Assembly: GCA_964352215.1 (NCBI GenBank)
Contig: CAYGRE010000022.1
Span: forward strand, 1 to 64,000
Direction: 5' to 3'
Source of the DNA: CAWUKT01 sp964352215
Lineage (GTDB): Bacteria; Bacteroidota; Bacteroidia; J057; JADKCL01
Length of the DNA: 64,000 nt
A program made the translations under genes and the position numbers. Of this stretch, positions 35,412 through 44,050 are shown in pieces (the first letter of the stretch is position 1; every line of letters starts with the position of its first letter). Below the pieces are notes generated by a model. The model made no database searches. It saw only the letters and a program-made list of their open reading frames with translations, and was not told the origin of the DNA.

Positions 35412-36668
35412 ATGGAGGAAAGCAATATTCAGGAGCTCAGGGAAGCAATATCCAGGGTACTAAATGGCGAAAAGGGAGTCAGGGTCAATGAAGGCCTTGG
35501 TGGGGAATATGGTGCCCTGGCCAAAGATTTGAATGCTTTGCTGGATAAGTTTGCATCTCCTTCTTCCAAACCTTCATGGCACCTTCCGGAAAATGCGGTT
35601 CGGGTTTTGGATGCCTTGCCCATGGAGGTCGTCATTTTTGACCCCGACTTGAAATACCAGTATGTCAATCCTGTTGCGGTAAAGGATGATGCAACGCGTC
35701 GCTGGATGATCGGTAAAGATGATTTTGAATACTGCAGTTATAGAAACAAGGATATCCGAATCGCCCAGGAGCGGCAGCAATTGCTCAAAGATGTAATCAG
35801 AACCCGGATCCAGACCCCTCTTTACCAGCAGATGAAAGACGCGGAGGGTGCTTCGAAGTATTACCTCCGCACGGTTCATCCTGTCTATAATGCCCAAAAT
35901 GAACTCCTTCGCCTAATTGGCTGTAGTTACGAAATTACCGACCTCAAAGAAACTGAGCATGAATTGCTCTTCATGAATGAACAACTCATGAAAACGACAC
36001 GAGAGTTGGATCAGTTTGTCTACCGCGCTTCTCACGACCTTCGCTCACCACTGGTATCTATCATGGGCCTGGTCAATTTGATCTACATGGAAGAGCCCTC
36101 TAAGCCGGTGATGAACTACCTGTCCATGGTTCAGCGAAGCATTGTTAAGCTCGATTCTTTTATCAGAGAAATTGTCAACCACAGTAAGAATTCCCGGCAA
36201 GAGCTCGCTTACGAATTGATCGATCCACGGGAAAAGGTCATGGAGGCGATCGAGGAACTGAAGTTCCTGACGGACGGAAGCCATTTCAATATTGAAATCG
36301 ATGTGCAAAACACTGCCCCATGGATTTCAGATCCCTTCCGGACCCAGGTGGTCCTGAAAAACTTGATCTCAAATGCAATGAAATACCAGAAACCAAACTC
36401 CAATGGTGATGGGAGGATTCATATTGCAATTGAGATCGATCCTGAGAAAAGCAGGATCGTGGTAGAGGACAATGGAATCGGGATCGATCCCAAGTACCAC
36501 AAGGAAGTATTTGACATGTTTTTCCGGGCTACCAACCAATCATTTGGTGCTGGAATTGGCTTGTATATCGTCAAAGAAACATTGAATCGGGTCAATGGAT
36601 CCATTCAACTGGAGTCAACCCCCGATCAGGGCTCTAAGTTTACGGTTTTGCTTCCCAACCACAATTAG
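35412..36668 (+). CDS. PAS-domain sensor histidine kinase
   Basis: 418 residues from ATG 35412, cytosolic. A PAS-like fold lies at about 60-170 (ALPMEVVIFDPDLKYQYVNP, LRTVHPVYN, LRLIGCSYEITDLKE). The H-box is FVYRASHDLRSPLVSIMGLV with His208. The catalytic domain has the N box NLISNAMKYQ, G1 DNGIGID and G2 GAGIGLYIVKE. No response regulator is adjacent and there are no membrane segments, so it is an orphan soluble kinase. It starts 69 bp after oxyR and may be co-transcribed. Confidence 0.9.
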   Translation: MEESNIQELREAISRVLNGEKGVRVNEGLGGEYGALAKDLNALLDKFASPSSKPSWHLPENAVRVLDALPMEVVIFDPDLKYQYVNPVAVKDDATRRWMIGKDDFEYCSYRNKDIRIAQERQQLLKDVIRTRIQTPLYQQMKDAEGASKYYLRTVHPVYNAQNELLRLIGCSYEITDLKETEHELLFMNEQLMKTTRELDQFVYRASHDLRSPLVSIMGLVNLIYMEEPSKPVMNYLSMVQRSIVKLDSFIREIVNHSKNSRQELAYELIDPREKVMEAIEELKFLTDGSHFNIEIDVQNTAPWISDPFRTQVVLKNLISNAMKYQKPNSNGDGRIHIAIEIDPEKSRIVVEDNGIGIDPKYHKEVFDMFFRATNQSFGAGIGLYIVKETLNRVNGSIQLESTPDQGSKFTVLLPNHN

Positions 36669-36696
36669 ACTCTACCTTTCAATTAGGCCAATCCCC

Positions 36697-37488
36697 TTAA
36701 ATTCCGAAAAGCAGCCCATCCAAGGGACTGGATGCCTTTGAATGGTAGGCTTTGGGAATCCTTCCAGCCAGGTATGCAGCACGTCCGGCTTGAATGCCAA
36801 GTTTCATGGCGCGGGCCATGAGTACCGGGTCCTTTGCCTGCGCAATTGCGGTATTGAGGAGGATACCATCGTATCCCAGTTCCATGGCGATGGCCGCATC
36901 GCTGGCGGTTCCGATCCCCGCATCTACGATCAAAGGAAGCTTGACAGCATCGCGGATAAGCATCAGGTTGTGGGGGTTGCGGATGCCAAGGCCGGTACCA
37001 ATCGGAGAAGCCAGTGGCATGACAGCTGCACAACCCAAGTCAGCCAACCGTTTACACAGGATCGGGTCGTCATTGCAATAAGGCAAAACCACGAAGCCCT
37101 TTTCGACCAATACCTCACAGGTTTTGAGCAATTCTATCGGATCGGGCAACAGCGTTTTCTCATCGCCGATTACTTCCACCTTGATCCAATTGGTTTGCAA
37201 AGCCTCCCTTGCCAATTCCGCAGTCAAGATTGCTTCCCTGGCGGTGTAGCAGCCTGAAGTATTGGGTAAGAGGGTGTAATCCTTGAGGAAATCGTGGGAC
37301 AAAAAGGTGTTTTCCGGATCGTTGAGGTTGATCCTGCGAATAGAAACGGTAACAATCTCAGCCCCGCTTTCTTTGATGGCCCCGAACATCAGTTCAGGGT
37401 TGGGATACTGAGAAGTCCCGATCATCAGCCGGGAATGAAATGTCTTGCCACCAAGTTCCCAGGTGTCCGAATGCTTGTGCTCACTCAT
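36697..37488 (-). CDS. thiG: Thiazole synthase ThiG
   Basis: 263 residues from Met 37488. It condenses dehydroglycine or tyrosine-derived imine, 1-deoxyxylulose-5-phosphate and ThiS-thiocarboxylate into the thiamine thiazole. TIM-barrel hallmarks: FHSRLMIGTSQYPNPELM, GAEIVTVSIRR, the Schiff-base Lys in NWIKVEVIGDEKTLLPD, GCAAVMPLASPIGTGLGIRN, DAGIGTASDAAIAMELGYDG and VLMARAMKLGIQAGRAAYLAG. Other thi genes are not adjacent, which is unusual. Confidence 0.96.
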   Translation of the reverse strand: MSEHKHSDTWELGGKTFHSRLMIGTSQYPNPELMFGAIKESGAEIVTVSIRRINLNDPENTFLSHDFLKDYTLLPNTSGCYTAREAILTAELAREALQTNWIKVEVIGDEKTLLPDPIELLKTCEVLVEKGFVVLPYCNDDPILCKRLADLGCAAVMPLASPIGTGLGIRNPHNLMLIRDAVKLPLIVDAGIGTASDAAIAMELGYDGILLNTAIAQAKDPVLMARAMKLGIQAGRAAYLAGRIPKAYHSKASSPLDGLLFGI

Positions 37489-37575
37489 CGGTTCAAAGGT
37501 AAGAAAAAGGAGGCCCATTAAGCGATTTCCATTTCATTCTCTTATATTGTTATTCTGGAAAAAACCACATCAACC

Positions 37576-38541
37576 ATGAAGTTTAGACTACTGCTCTTTG
37601 GCCTGATCCTCGCCGGATTTATGGGCTGCGAATCCGCGGACTCTTCAGCGGGTACCACCGAGGCCTCTCCCGATGTAAATACAGAAAAGGTTCCTGAGGA
37701 GCCGACCTTCAACCTGAAATGGAATGTCCCGACCGACTATTCCTTTGTCCAAAAAGGAAAAGACGCTGAAAAGGTGACCTATTATCCCGGTACTGATCAG
37801 GAGGAAGTCTCCAAACTTGCCATAACTACAAGCCGTAAGTTCAATATTTCCGGACTGGATAAAGAAGGGGCATTTACAGTCAATCTGAATTATATGGCCG
37901 TGATGGGCGAATTCAAAAGCCCCACTGCCAAATGGATGTACGATTCCAATGCAGCCAAACCCGGTGAAAAAGCCGCTGGTTTTGAGAAATTGGCCGGAAC
38001 CAATGTTAGTTTCAGAATCGACCCCAATACCGGACAGGTGCTGGATGTCTTCGACAGTGGAGAGTTGGCCAGTATCATGACGAACAACGGACAGAAAGTA
38101 GAAAATCCGGACAAAATGGTTCGTGAAGCTCTGCAACCTGAATGGTACGTATTTCCCGATGGTCCTGTAAAAATGGGGCAAGAGTGGACCAGAGAAATCA
38201 AACTCAAGCACCGCTACCAGTCACTTTTGACAACCACTTTCAACCTGGCAAGTCGGGAAAGCGGGAAAGCCAAGATTGTTTACAATGGATCGATTGCTCC
38301 CCTTCCCAAAGCAGAGATTGTAATGGGAAAGACCGACAAGGGAGAGGATACCTACTTTGAAGTAAATGGTACGATGACGGGTGAGGTCTTGGTGGATGAG
38401 GCGAGTGGTGAGTTCTTCAGCCAAACGAATACAACTACCCTGGAAGGGCATCAGGTTGTTTTAGATGGCAATGGCCTCGAAAAGCAACGCATCCCGGTGA
38501 AGATTGAAATGGAAAGTTTTTCCGAATACGGACAGAAATAA
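37576..38541 (+). CDS. DUF6263-like lipoprotein
   Basis: 321 residues with lipobox AGFMGC. A Ser/Thr/Glu linker follows, then a strand-rich domain (FNLKWNVPTDYSFVQKG, FRIDPNTGQVLDVFDSGEL, QEWTREIKLKH, TGEVLVDEASGEFFSQT) as in DUF6263-type Bacteroidota lipoproteins. Function unknown. It is followed by the M14 peptidase gene after 6 bp, so the two form an operon. Confidence 0.78.
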   Translation: MKFRLLLFGLILAGFMGCESADSSAGTTEASPDVNTEKVPEEPTFNLKWNVPTDYSFVQKGKDAEKVTYYPGTDQEEVSKLAITTSRKFNISGLDKEGAFTVNLNYMAVMGEFKSPTAKWMYDSNAAKPGEKAAGFEKLAGTNVSFRIDPNTGQVLDVFDSGELASIMTNNGQKVENPDKMVREALQPEWYVFPDGPVKMGQEWTREIKLKHRYQSLLTTTFNLASRESGKAKIVYNGSIAPLPKAEIVMGKTDKGEDTYFEVNGTMTGEVLVDEASGEFFSQTNTTTLEGHQVVLDGNGLEKQRIPVKIEMESFSEYGQK

Positions 38542-38547
38542 TACAAT

Positions 38548-40332
38548 ATGCGGCACCAGCGACTCTTCTTATTGCTTTTCTTTTCCTCTGTTCTCTGGTC
38601 CGGCCTCGCCGCTCAGAATGAGTATCAAACACCCTTTGAGATCAATGGAGCAAATTACAGCGCCACGTATGACGAGACCATTGCTTTTTACAAGCAATTA
38701 GAGGGCAGTTCTGATTTTGTCAAAATCATCGAGTACCCCAATGGGACAGATATTGGCCGCCCCCTGCACTTGGTGGTGATCTCCGCAAATGGGAAGTCTT
38801 TTGACCCAAGGATCATTCGCGGCATGGACAACCGGATCGTATTGATCAACAATGGGATTCACGCAGGTGAGCCCTGTGGAGTGGATGCCTCCATGATCCT
38901 GGCCAGGGACCTGGTTACAGACAATATTTACCAACCACTGCTCGAGCATGTTGCTGTATGCATTATCCCCTTTTACAATGTAGGCGGTGGGCTGGATCGG
39001 GGCCGGGACAGCCGGGCCAACCAGGAAGGGCCAGAGGCGCATGGTTTTCGTGGCAACGGTCGTTTGCTGGACCTCAACAGAGATTTTGTCAAAGCGGATT
39101 CCCGCAATGCTCAAACCTTCCTGAAGATCATGGCGGATTGGAAACCCGATTTGATGATTGACACCCATACCTCCAATGGAGCCGATTACCAATACCCGGT
39201 CACTTATATCCCGACCCAAAAGGATAAACTCAACCCTGAGTTGGCCAATTATATGACTACCGTTCTCAATCCTTTTCTGGTCAAGGCAGTCAGTGGTTCA
39301 GGGTACCAAATGTGTCCCTATGTCAACACCAGAGGCTGGGGGATGCCACCAGATTCCGGCCTGGTTGGTTTCCTGGAAACACCCCGCTACAGCACCGGAT
39401 TGGGTGCCCTCTTCAACACCATGGGGTATACGACCGAGACCCACATGCTGAAAAAGTTTGAGGACCGGGTCTACTCCACCTACCATTTCCTGCTGAACCT
39501 CCTTAAAATTACCAACCGGGACCGCAAGATTATTTCCCGGATGCGAGAGGCAGCTGATGATGCTGTGAAAGACCAAAAAGAATTTGTGATCCGGTGGAAA
39601 CTCTCTGAAGTCCCGACTGAACAGATCACCTTCAAGGGCTACGAGGCGACCATCTCTCCCAGCGCGGTGACAGGTCTTCCAAGAATCAGTTATGACCGGA
39701 ACAGCCCCTATACCAAAGAGGTTCCCTACTACAATACCTACCTGCCGGACATCAAGGTGAATGCTCCGGCTGCCTATATTCTCCCTCAGTCCTGGGCTGA
39801 GGTGGTTAACCGCATGCAATGGGCTGGCGTGGAGATGCGACAGTTCACCGAGGATACCCCGGTCGAAGTTGAGGTTTACTATATCGATGACTGGAAGCCT
39901 TCCCCCCAACCTTATGAAGGGCACTGGCCAATACGGGACATCAAACTTCGGACTGAAACCCAAACCCTTACGTATCACAAAGGTGATTACGTCATTTACT
40001 GTGACCAAACTGCAAACCGGTTTATTGTGGAGACCATGGAACCTCAGGCCCATGACAGTTGGATGCATTGGAACTTCTTCGATGAGATCCTTCAGCGCAA
40101 AGAGTATTTCAGTCCCTACGTCTTCGAGCAAACGGCCAGGCAGATGCTGGACACCGATCCGGATTTGAAGAAGGAGTTGCAGGAAGCAATTGCACAAGAC
40201 AGTACCATGGCCGGCAATGATTGGGCTCAAATGGATTTCATCTATCGGAAGTCTTCATTTTATGAACCGACTCACCTCAGGTATCCAGTGGGCCGTCTGG
40301 TCAAATCAGGGAAATTGCCTTTGACAAAGTAG
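38548..40332 (+). CDS. Secreted M14-family zinc carboxypeptidase
   Basis: 594 residues with a signal peptide (LFFSSVLWSGLAAQ). Zinc ligands His105 and Glu108 in NNGIHAGEPCG and His207 in IDTHTSNGADYQY; LDLNRDFVKADSRNAQTF is the family substrate-binding block. Long C-terminal beta-rich region after the catalytic domain. It cleaves C-terminal residues from peptides in the periplasm or outside. Operon with the upstream lipoprotein. Confidence 0.9.
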   Translation: MRHQRLFLLLFFSSVLWSGLAAQNEYQTPFEINGANYSATYDETIAFYKQLEGSSDFVKIIEYPNGTDIGRPLHLVVISANGKSFDPRIIRGMDNRIVLINNGIHAGEPCGVDASMILARDLVTDNIYQPLLEHVAVCIIPFYNVGGGLDRGRDSRANQEGPEAHGFRGNGRLLDLNRDFVKADSRNAQTFLKIMADWKPDLMIDTHTSNGADYQYPVTYIPTQKDKLNPELANYMTTVLNPFLVKAVSGSGYQMCPYVNTRGWGMPPDSGLVGFLETPRYSTGLGALFNTMGYTTETHMLKKFEDRVYSTYHFLLNLLKITNRDRKIISRMREAADDAVKDQKEFVIRWKLSEVPTEQITFKGYEATISPSAVTGLPRISYDRNSPYTKEVPYYNTYLPDIKVNAPAAYILPQSWAEVVNRMQWAGVEMRQFTEDTPVEVEVYYIDDWKPSPQPYEGHWPIRDIKLRTETQTLTYHKGDYVIYCDQTANRFIVETMEPQAHDSWMHWNFFDEILQRKEYFSPYVFEQTARQMLDTDPDLKKELQEAIAQDSTMAGNDWAQMDFIYRKSSFYEPTHLRYPVGRLVKSGKLPLTK

Positions 40333-40372
40333 AACAGGTAATGGTCCAGTTAAAACTCAAACAGAATCAAGT

Positions 40373-40828
40373 ATGCGATTGGTGATACAACGGGTCAGGG
40401 AAGCGAAGGTCGATATTGCCGGGGAAACGGTGGGAAAGATCGGGCAAGGCCTGTTGGTTCTGCTGGGGATCACCCACGAGGACACGGACGAAGACGCTCA
40501 ATGGTTGGTCAAAAAACTGTTGGGACTCAGGATATTCAGCGATGAGGAGGGGAAGATGAACCTTTCGATTGTTGATGTGAAGGGGGGTATTCTGGTGGTT
40601 TCTCAGTTCACCTTGTTCGCCAATACCAAGAAAGGAAATCGCCCTTCCTATATTCGCTCATCACCTCCTGAAACTGCGATTCCCCTCTATGAGCGTTTCC
40701 TCGAAGTGATGCGCTTCCAGTTTTCCGGGCCATTGGAAAGTGGAGAATTCGGTGGAGATATGCAGGTTGGCCTGGTTAACGACGGCCCGGTGACCATCAT
40801 CATTGATTCCAAACAGCGTGACTTCTGA
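40373..40828 (+). CDS. dtd: D-aminoacyl-tRNA deacylase
   Basis: 151 residues, near the usual 145-150. Family motifs: MRLVIQRVREAKVDI, VSQFTLFANTKKGNRPSY, then a GPV near the end within LVNDGPVTIIIDS. It removes D-amino acids (and glycine) mischarged on tRNA. It is followed after 3 bp by the glycosyltransferase gene, and a GTG start there suggests translational coupling. Confidence 0.96.
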   Translation: MRLVIQRVREAKVDIAGETVGKIGQGLLVLLGITHEDTDEDAQWLVKKLLGLRIFSDEEGKMNLSIVDVKGGILVVSQFTLFANTKKGNRPSYIRSSPPETAIPLYERFLEVMRFQFSGPLESGEFGGDMQVGLVNDGPVTIIIDSKQRDF

Positions 40829-40831
40829 TTT

Positions 40832-42175
40832 GTGGCAGGCAAATTGAGCATAGCCTTGCGGCAATGGTTGGGCAAATCGAGCACTTTCTGGGTGTTATTG
40901 GTTGGCGCCTTGATTTTGCGCCTGCTCTTTCTCCTCATCAACGCGACTACCCCTTTAGTCAGTGACGCCTTGTACTACGATGGCGTTGCCAATGCCATTG
41001 TACAAGGGTACGATTATGAACCTTACTGGCCTCCGGGGCTTACCCATTACCTGGCTGCCTGGAAAGTCGCTTTCGGTTTTGATTCCTGGGTATCCCGATT
41101 GGCGATGCTCCCCTGGTTCATTGTGGTGGCGATCGCGGTACGGAGTATGCTCCGCAGACTCTCCGGCAATCTTCCAGCCAATCTGGCCATGCTTTTTCTG
41201 GGATGCTCCCCAGCCCTGATCCACCACAGTACAGAACCCCTGAGTCAGCTTCCAACTGCGGCCCTGCTCGCCCTGGCCTTCGACCAATACCTTCGCTTCC
41301 GGGAGCACAGAGCCATCTCCCCGGTTCTTCTTTCAGGCTTGTTCCTGGCACTGGCCGTCCTTTTTCGGCCCTCATGCTTCCTGCTCGCCGTCCTCTGGCC
41401 CCTGTGTTGTGCATGGCGACGTCCCCGCTTCGCAGCCGCTTTGATACCAATTGCGGTCATCGTACCCCTGGTATTGAATTTTCTCCTGCAAAAGCACGAG
41501 CGCTTCGTTTTCTTCAACGATGCCACCGCCCGCAATGTCTATCTGGGAAATAACCCCTGGACCCACTGGTACAAGACCTGGTACTATGGCTCCCACTGGA
41601 CCATGTCGCCCCTCAACCCTCCCGGACTACTGACCGAATTGGAGGCCATCCACGAATACCCCATCTATGAACGAAACAGCGCCTACTGGGCCGCGACCAG
41701 TCGCCATATTCGAGATGAACCCGGGATGTTCATGGTAAGAACTTCCAGCAGGATGCGGACTTTTTTTGCGGCTGACTCCTTTACCGGATCTCGGTTGGTC
41801 AACCAGGGACACCCTGTGGTGGGCTATTTTACCCTCGCCTTGGATGGCTTACTCTATTTGCTGGTCATGGCACTGGCCTTGCGATGGATATTTCTAACCC
41901 CTCGCCCGCCGCGGCCCTTCCTCCGACGGGATTTCCTGATACTGATCATGCTCTACGCCTTGCCCTATTTCTTTTCTTTCTCCCATCCGACTTACCACCT
42001 GCCGCTAATGCCCATTTTAATCTGTTTTGCGGCACTGGCAGGAACTGCATGGATGCAAGGAGATGAAAAGACGGCAACCATGGGCGATCCCATAAAAGGG
42101 GGGAAGAGGTGGCGCATCGCCGTTGCAATTTTGCTTTTGGTCCAATTGGAATGGGTGGTTCAAATGGCTACCTGA
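40832..42175 (+). CDS. GT39-type membrane glycosyltransferase
   Basis: 447 residues with a GTG start at 40832 and about 9-10 membrane segments. The first outer loop (DALYYDGVANAIVQGYDYEP then YWPPGLTHYL) has the acidic pair and PPG pattern of PMT/ArnT-like transferases, which use lipid-linked sugars to decorate proteins or lipid A. The last helices end at QLEWVVQMAT. Acceptor unknown. Confidence 0.82.
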   Translation: MAGKLSIALRQWLGKSSTFWVLLVGALILRLLFLLINATTPLVSDALYYDGVANAIVQGYDYEPYWPPGLTHYLAAWKVAFGFDSWVSRLAMLPWFIVVAIAVRSMLRRLSGNLPANLAMLFLGCSPALIHHSTEPLSQLPTAALLALAFDQYLRFREHRAISPVLLSGLFLALAVLFRPSCFLLAVLWPLCCAWRRPRFAAALIPIAVIVPLVLNFLLQKHERFVFFNDATARNVYLGNNPWTHWYKTWYYGSHWTMSPLNPPGLLTELEAIHEYPIYERNSAYWAATSRHIRDEPGMFMVRTSSRMRTFFAADSFTGSRLVNQGHPVVGYFTLALDGLLYLLVMALALRWIFLTPRPPRPFLRRDFLILIMLYALPYFFSFSHPTYHLPLMPILICFAALAGTAWMQGDEKTATMGDPIKGGKRWRIAVAILLLVQLEWVVQMAT

Positions 42176-42287
42176 ACCTTTACAGCTGCCCAGAGGTTAA
42201 ATTTTCAATGTCTAACTGTGATCAAATACCAACCCTGACCCAATTCCATCACTTCAGGGAAATCATAAAAAACCCAATCGAAATCAG

Positions 42288-42614
42288 ATGACCATCAAAG
42301 AAGCACAGGAAACAGTCGACCAATGGATCCAGGATTATGGCGTCAGATATTTCTCAGAATTGACCAATATGGCCATGCTGACCGAAGAAGTGGGGGAAGT
42401 GGCACGGATCATCGCCCGGCAATATGGTGACCAGTCTTTCAAGGCCTCCGACAAAGACAAGGATCTAGGAGATGAGTTGGCAGATGTATTGTTTGTGGTG
42501 ATCTGTCTTGCCAACCAGACCGGGATAGACCTGGAAGATGCCATGCGGCGCAACCTGGAAAAGAAGACAAAAAGGGATGCAACCCGGCACAAGAAGAACG
42601 ACAAATTGAAATAG
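42288..42614 (+). CDS. MazG-like nucleotide pyrophosphohydrolase
   Basis: 108 residues, single-domain. The metal-binding pattern is clear: TEEVGEVARIIA (EExxE) and DLGDELADVLFVVICLANQT (ExxD). It hydrolyses non-canonical or excess NTPs to NMP and pyrophosphate. It starts a tight cluster with two downstream genes (3-bp gap, then 4-bp overlap). Confidence 0.93.
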   Translation: MTIKEAQETVDQWIQDYGVRYFSELTNMAMLTEEVGEVARIIARQYGDQSFKASDKDKDLGDELADVLFVVICLANQTGIDLEDAMRRNLEKKTKRDATRHKKNDKLK

Positions 42615-42617
42615 CCC

Positions 42618-43061
42618 GTGCGCATCCACAAACTCATCGTCATCCAGGCCCCGCCCTCCGTTCTGTTTCCTTGTATCACGGAAGCAGAATTGATACCTCT
42701 GTGGATGGAAGAAGTGGAATCGATTCAGTTTCCCGTACCTATTGACCCTTTACAGCCACTCGGAACCCGTTTTACCCAGAAGGTTCGGGAAGGTTTATTT
42801 TTAAGAACCTATGAAGGCCGGGTGGAGGTTTACCGGGAATACGACAGGTTCTCCATTTCATTTTCGGACCGAAGGTTCCAGTTCAGGCTCGATTACTTCA
42901 TAGAGGAAGAGGACCGCGGAACGGTATTGCGTTACAAATTGGAAAACCACCGGGAGAATTTACTGACCCTGTTTGCAGGTGGATTGGTCTCTGGGATGAC
43001 CGAAACCATGGTGGTAAAGAACCTGAGGAACTTGAAGACTTTTGCAGAGGCGCGGGTATGA
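42618..43061 (+). CDS. SRPBCC (START-like) domain protein
   Basis: 147 residues with a GTG start at 42618, 3 bp after the MazG gene. The strand-helix-strand opening IHKLIVIQAPPSVLFPCITE followed by LIPLWMEEVESIQF, and the long C-terminal helix after LENHRENLLTLFAGG, match polyketide-cyclase/SRPBCC fold proteins that bind hydrophobic ligands. Specific role unknown. Confidence 0.82.
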   Translation: MRIHKLIVIQAPPSVLFPCITEAELIPLWMEEVESIQFPVPIDPLQPLGTRFTQKVREGLFLRTYEGRVEVYREYDRFSISFSDRRFQFRLDYFIEEEDRGTVLRYKLENHRENLLTLFAGGLVSGMTETMVVKNLRNLKTFAEARV

Positions 43062-43906
43062 AGCCAATTGGAACATACTATCCGATGGATGATGAAGGAA
43101 GGGTAATGAACCGGGCCTCATTGGACAAGATCATTGCTCCCTGGGACGCGGTAGTGGAAGAGATGGTGACTTGCTACCAAGATAGATTAGGTAAACAATT
43201 GCATTCAGTCTGGATTCGGGGTTCAGTGCCAGCCGGAACCGCCGTGGTTGGGGTATCGGATATCGACAGCTTTGCCTTGGTGAAGGGAACAGGACAATTG
43301 CAGGTGAGTGGAACAGATCAACCACCTGAAGACACATATAGGCAAACCACCTCAGAAGAGATCGGATACTGGCAAACCCCTGCCTGGGCAAACGAATCGT
43401 CCCAAAGGTTGAGCCAGAAGTTTCCCTTTGTCAGGGGGATCGAGTTCATTGTTTGTTCATGGACGGTTGATCTGGAGAATAAATATCCACAATTGTTGCC
43501 CATGATCAGGACCCAGGCGGTGAAGGTATTTGGATCAGCAATTGAGTTTCCGGGAGAGCAACCCTACTTAGCAGACTTGAAAAGGAATGGCCGCTGGGTC
43601 AAGGCGGACTGGGAGGCCTTTTTAGAGGGGAATGATGATTCCGAAACCCTCAAAACATTTGTCAAAACCTTTATTCGGGCTGCTTTTGAAGAGGTTATGG
43701 AAGAGGAGGGAAAGTACGCAACTGATTTCTATCCTTGTATTGCCGCTATCGCAGTTCATCGGCCGGATTGGCAGGAAAGGTTAGTGGAAATGGTGGATAT
43801 CTTTTGTGAGCCGAAAGGAAAATCCCGGCGACTCGAGGAGATAGCCAAAGAAATGGTCGCAGAGTTCCTGGAAAAAAGTGCCTTCGGTGGAAGTGAAGAT
43901 CGATAG
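43058..43906 (+). CDS. Nucleotidyltransferase-fold protein
   Basis: 282 residues; its ATG overlaps the previous stop by 4 bases. The Pol-beta-type signature is RGSVPAGTAVVGVSDIDSF (GS followed by D-x-D). A helical C-terminal half follows (FVKTFIRAAFEEVMEEEGKY), like aminoglycoside adenylyltransferases. It could modify a small molecule or RNA. The substrate cannot be inferred and no resistance role is claimed. Confidence 0.8.
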   Translation: MKPIGTYYPMDDEGRVMNRASLDKIIAPWDAVVEEMVTCYQDRLGKQLHSVWIRGSVPAGTAVVGVSDIDSFALVKGTGQLQVSGTDQPPEDTYRQTTSEEIGYWQTPAWANESSQRLSQKFPFVRGIEFIVCSWTVDLENKYPQLLPMIRTQAVKVFGSAIEFPGEQPYLADLKRNGRWVKADWEAFLEGNDDSETLKTFVKTFIRAAFEEVMEEEGKYATDFYPCIAAIAVHRPDWQERLVEMVDIFCEPKGKSRRLEEIAKEMVAEFLEKSAFGGSEDR

Positions 43907-44035
43907 GCAGCGGGAAAGATCATTCTCATAATCAGGGGAATTCTGAATTAATATGTGGATATCACGAGAAAAAATGTGGCTAAAAAGTTGATATAATGAT
44001 AACATCTGGATAGTGCGGTTTCACGTTCCAGGTGT

Positions 44036-44043
44036 TAATTTTG
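44036..44043 (+). promoter_or_regulatory. Candidate -7 element of the envelope operon
   Basis: TAATTTTG (TAnnTTTG) lies only 7 bp before the ATG at 44051, so a transcript from it would be almost leaderless. A TTT-rich -33 candidate lies near 44019. Confidence 0.35.
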
Positions 44044-44050
44044 ATCCCGC

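Noticed and set aside
43058..43906. Antibiotic-resistance adenylyltransferase
   Set aside because: Only the general nucleotidyltransferase signature is present; nothing specific to aminoglycoside-modifying enzymes, and the MazG/SRPBCC context looks like housekeeping.
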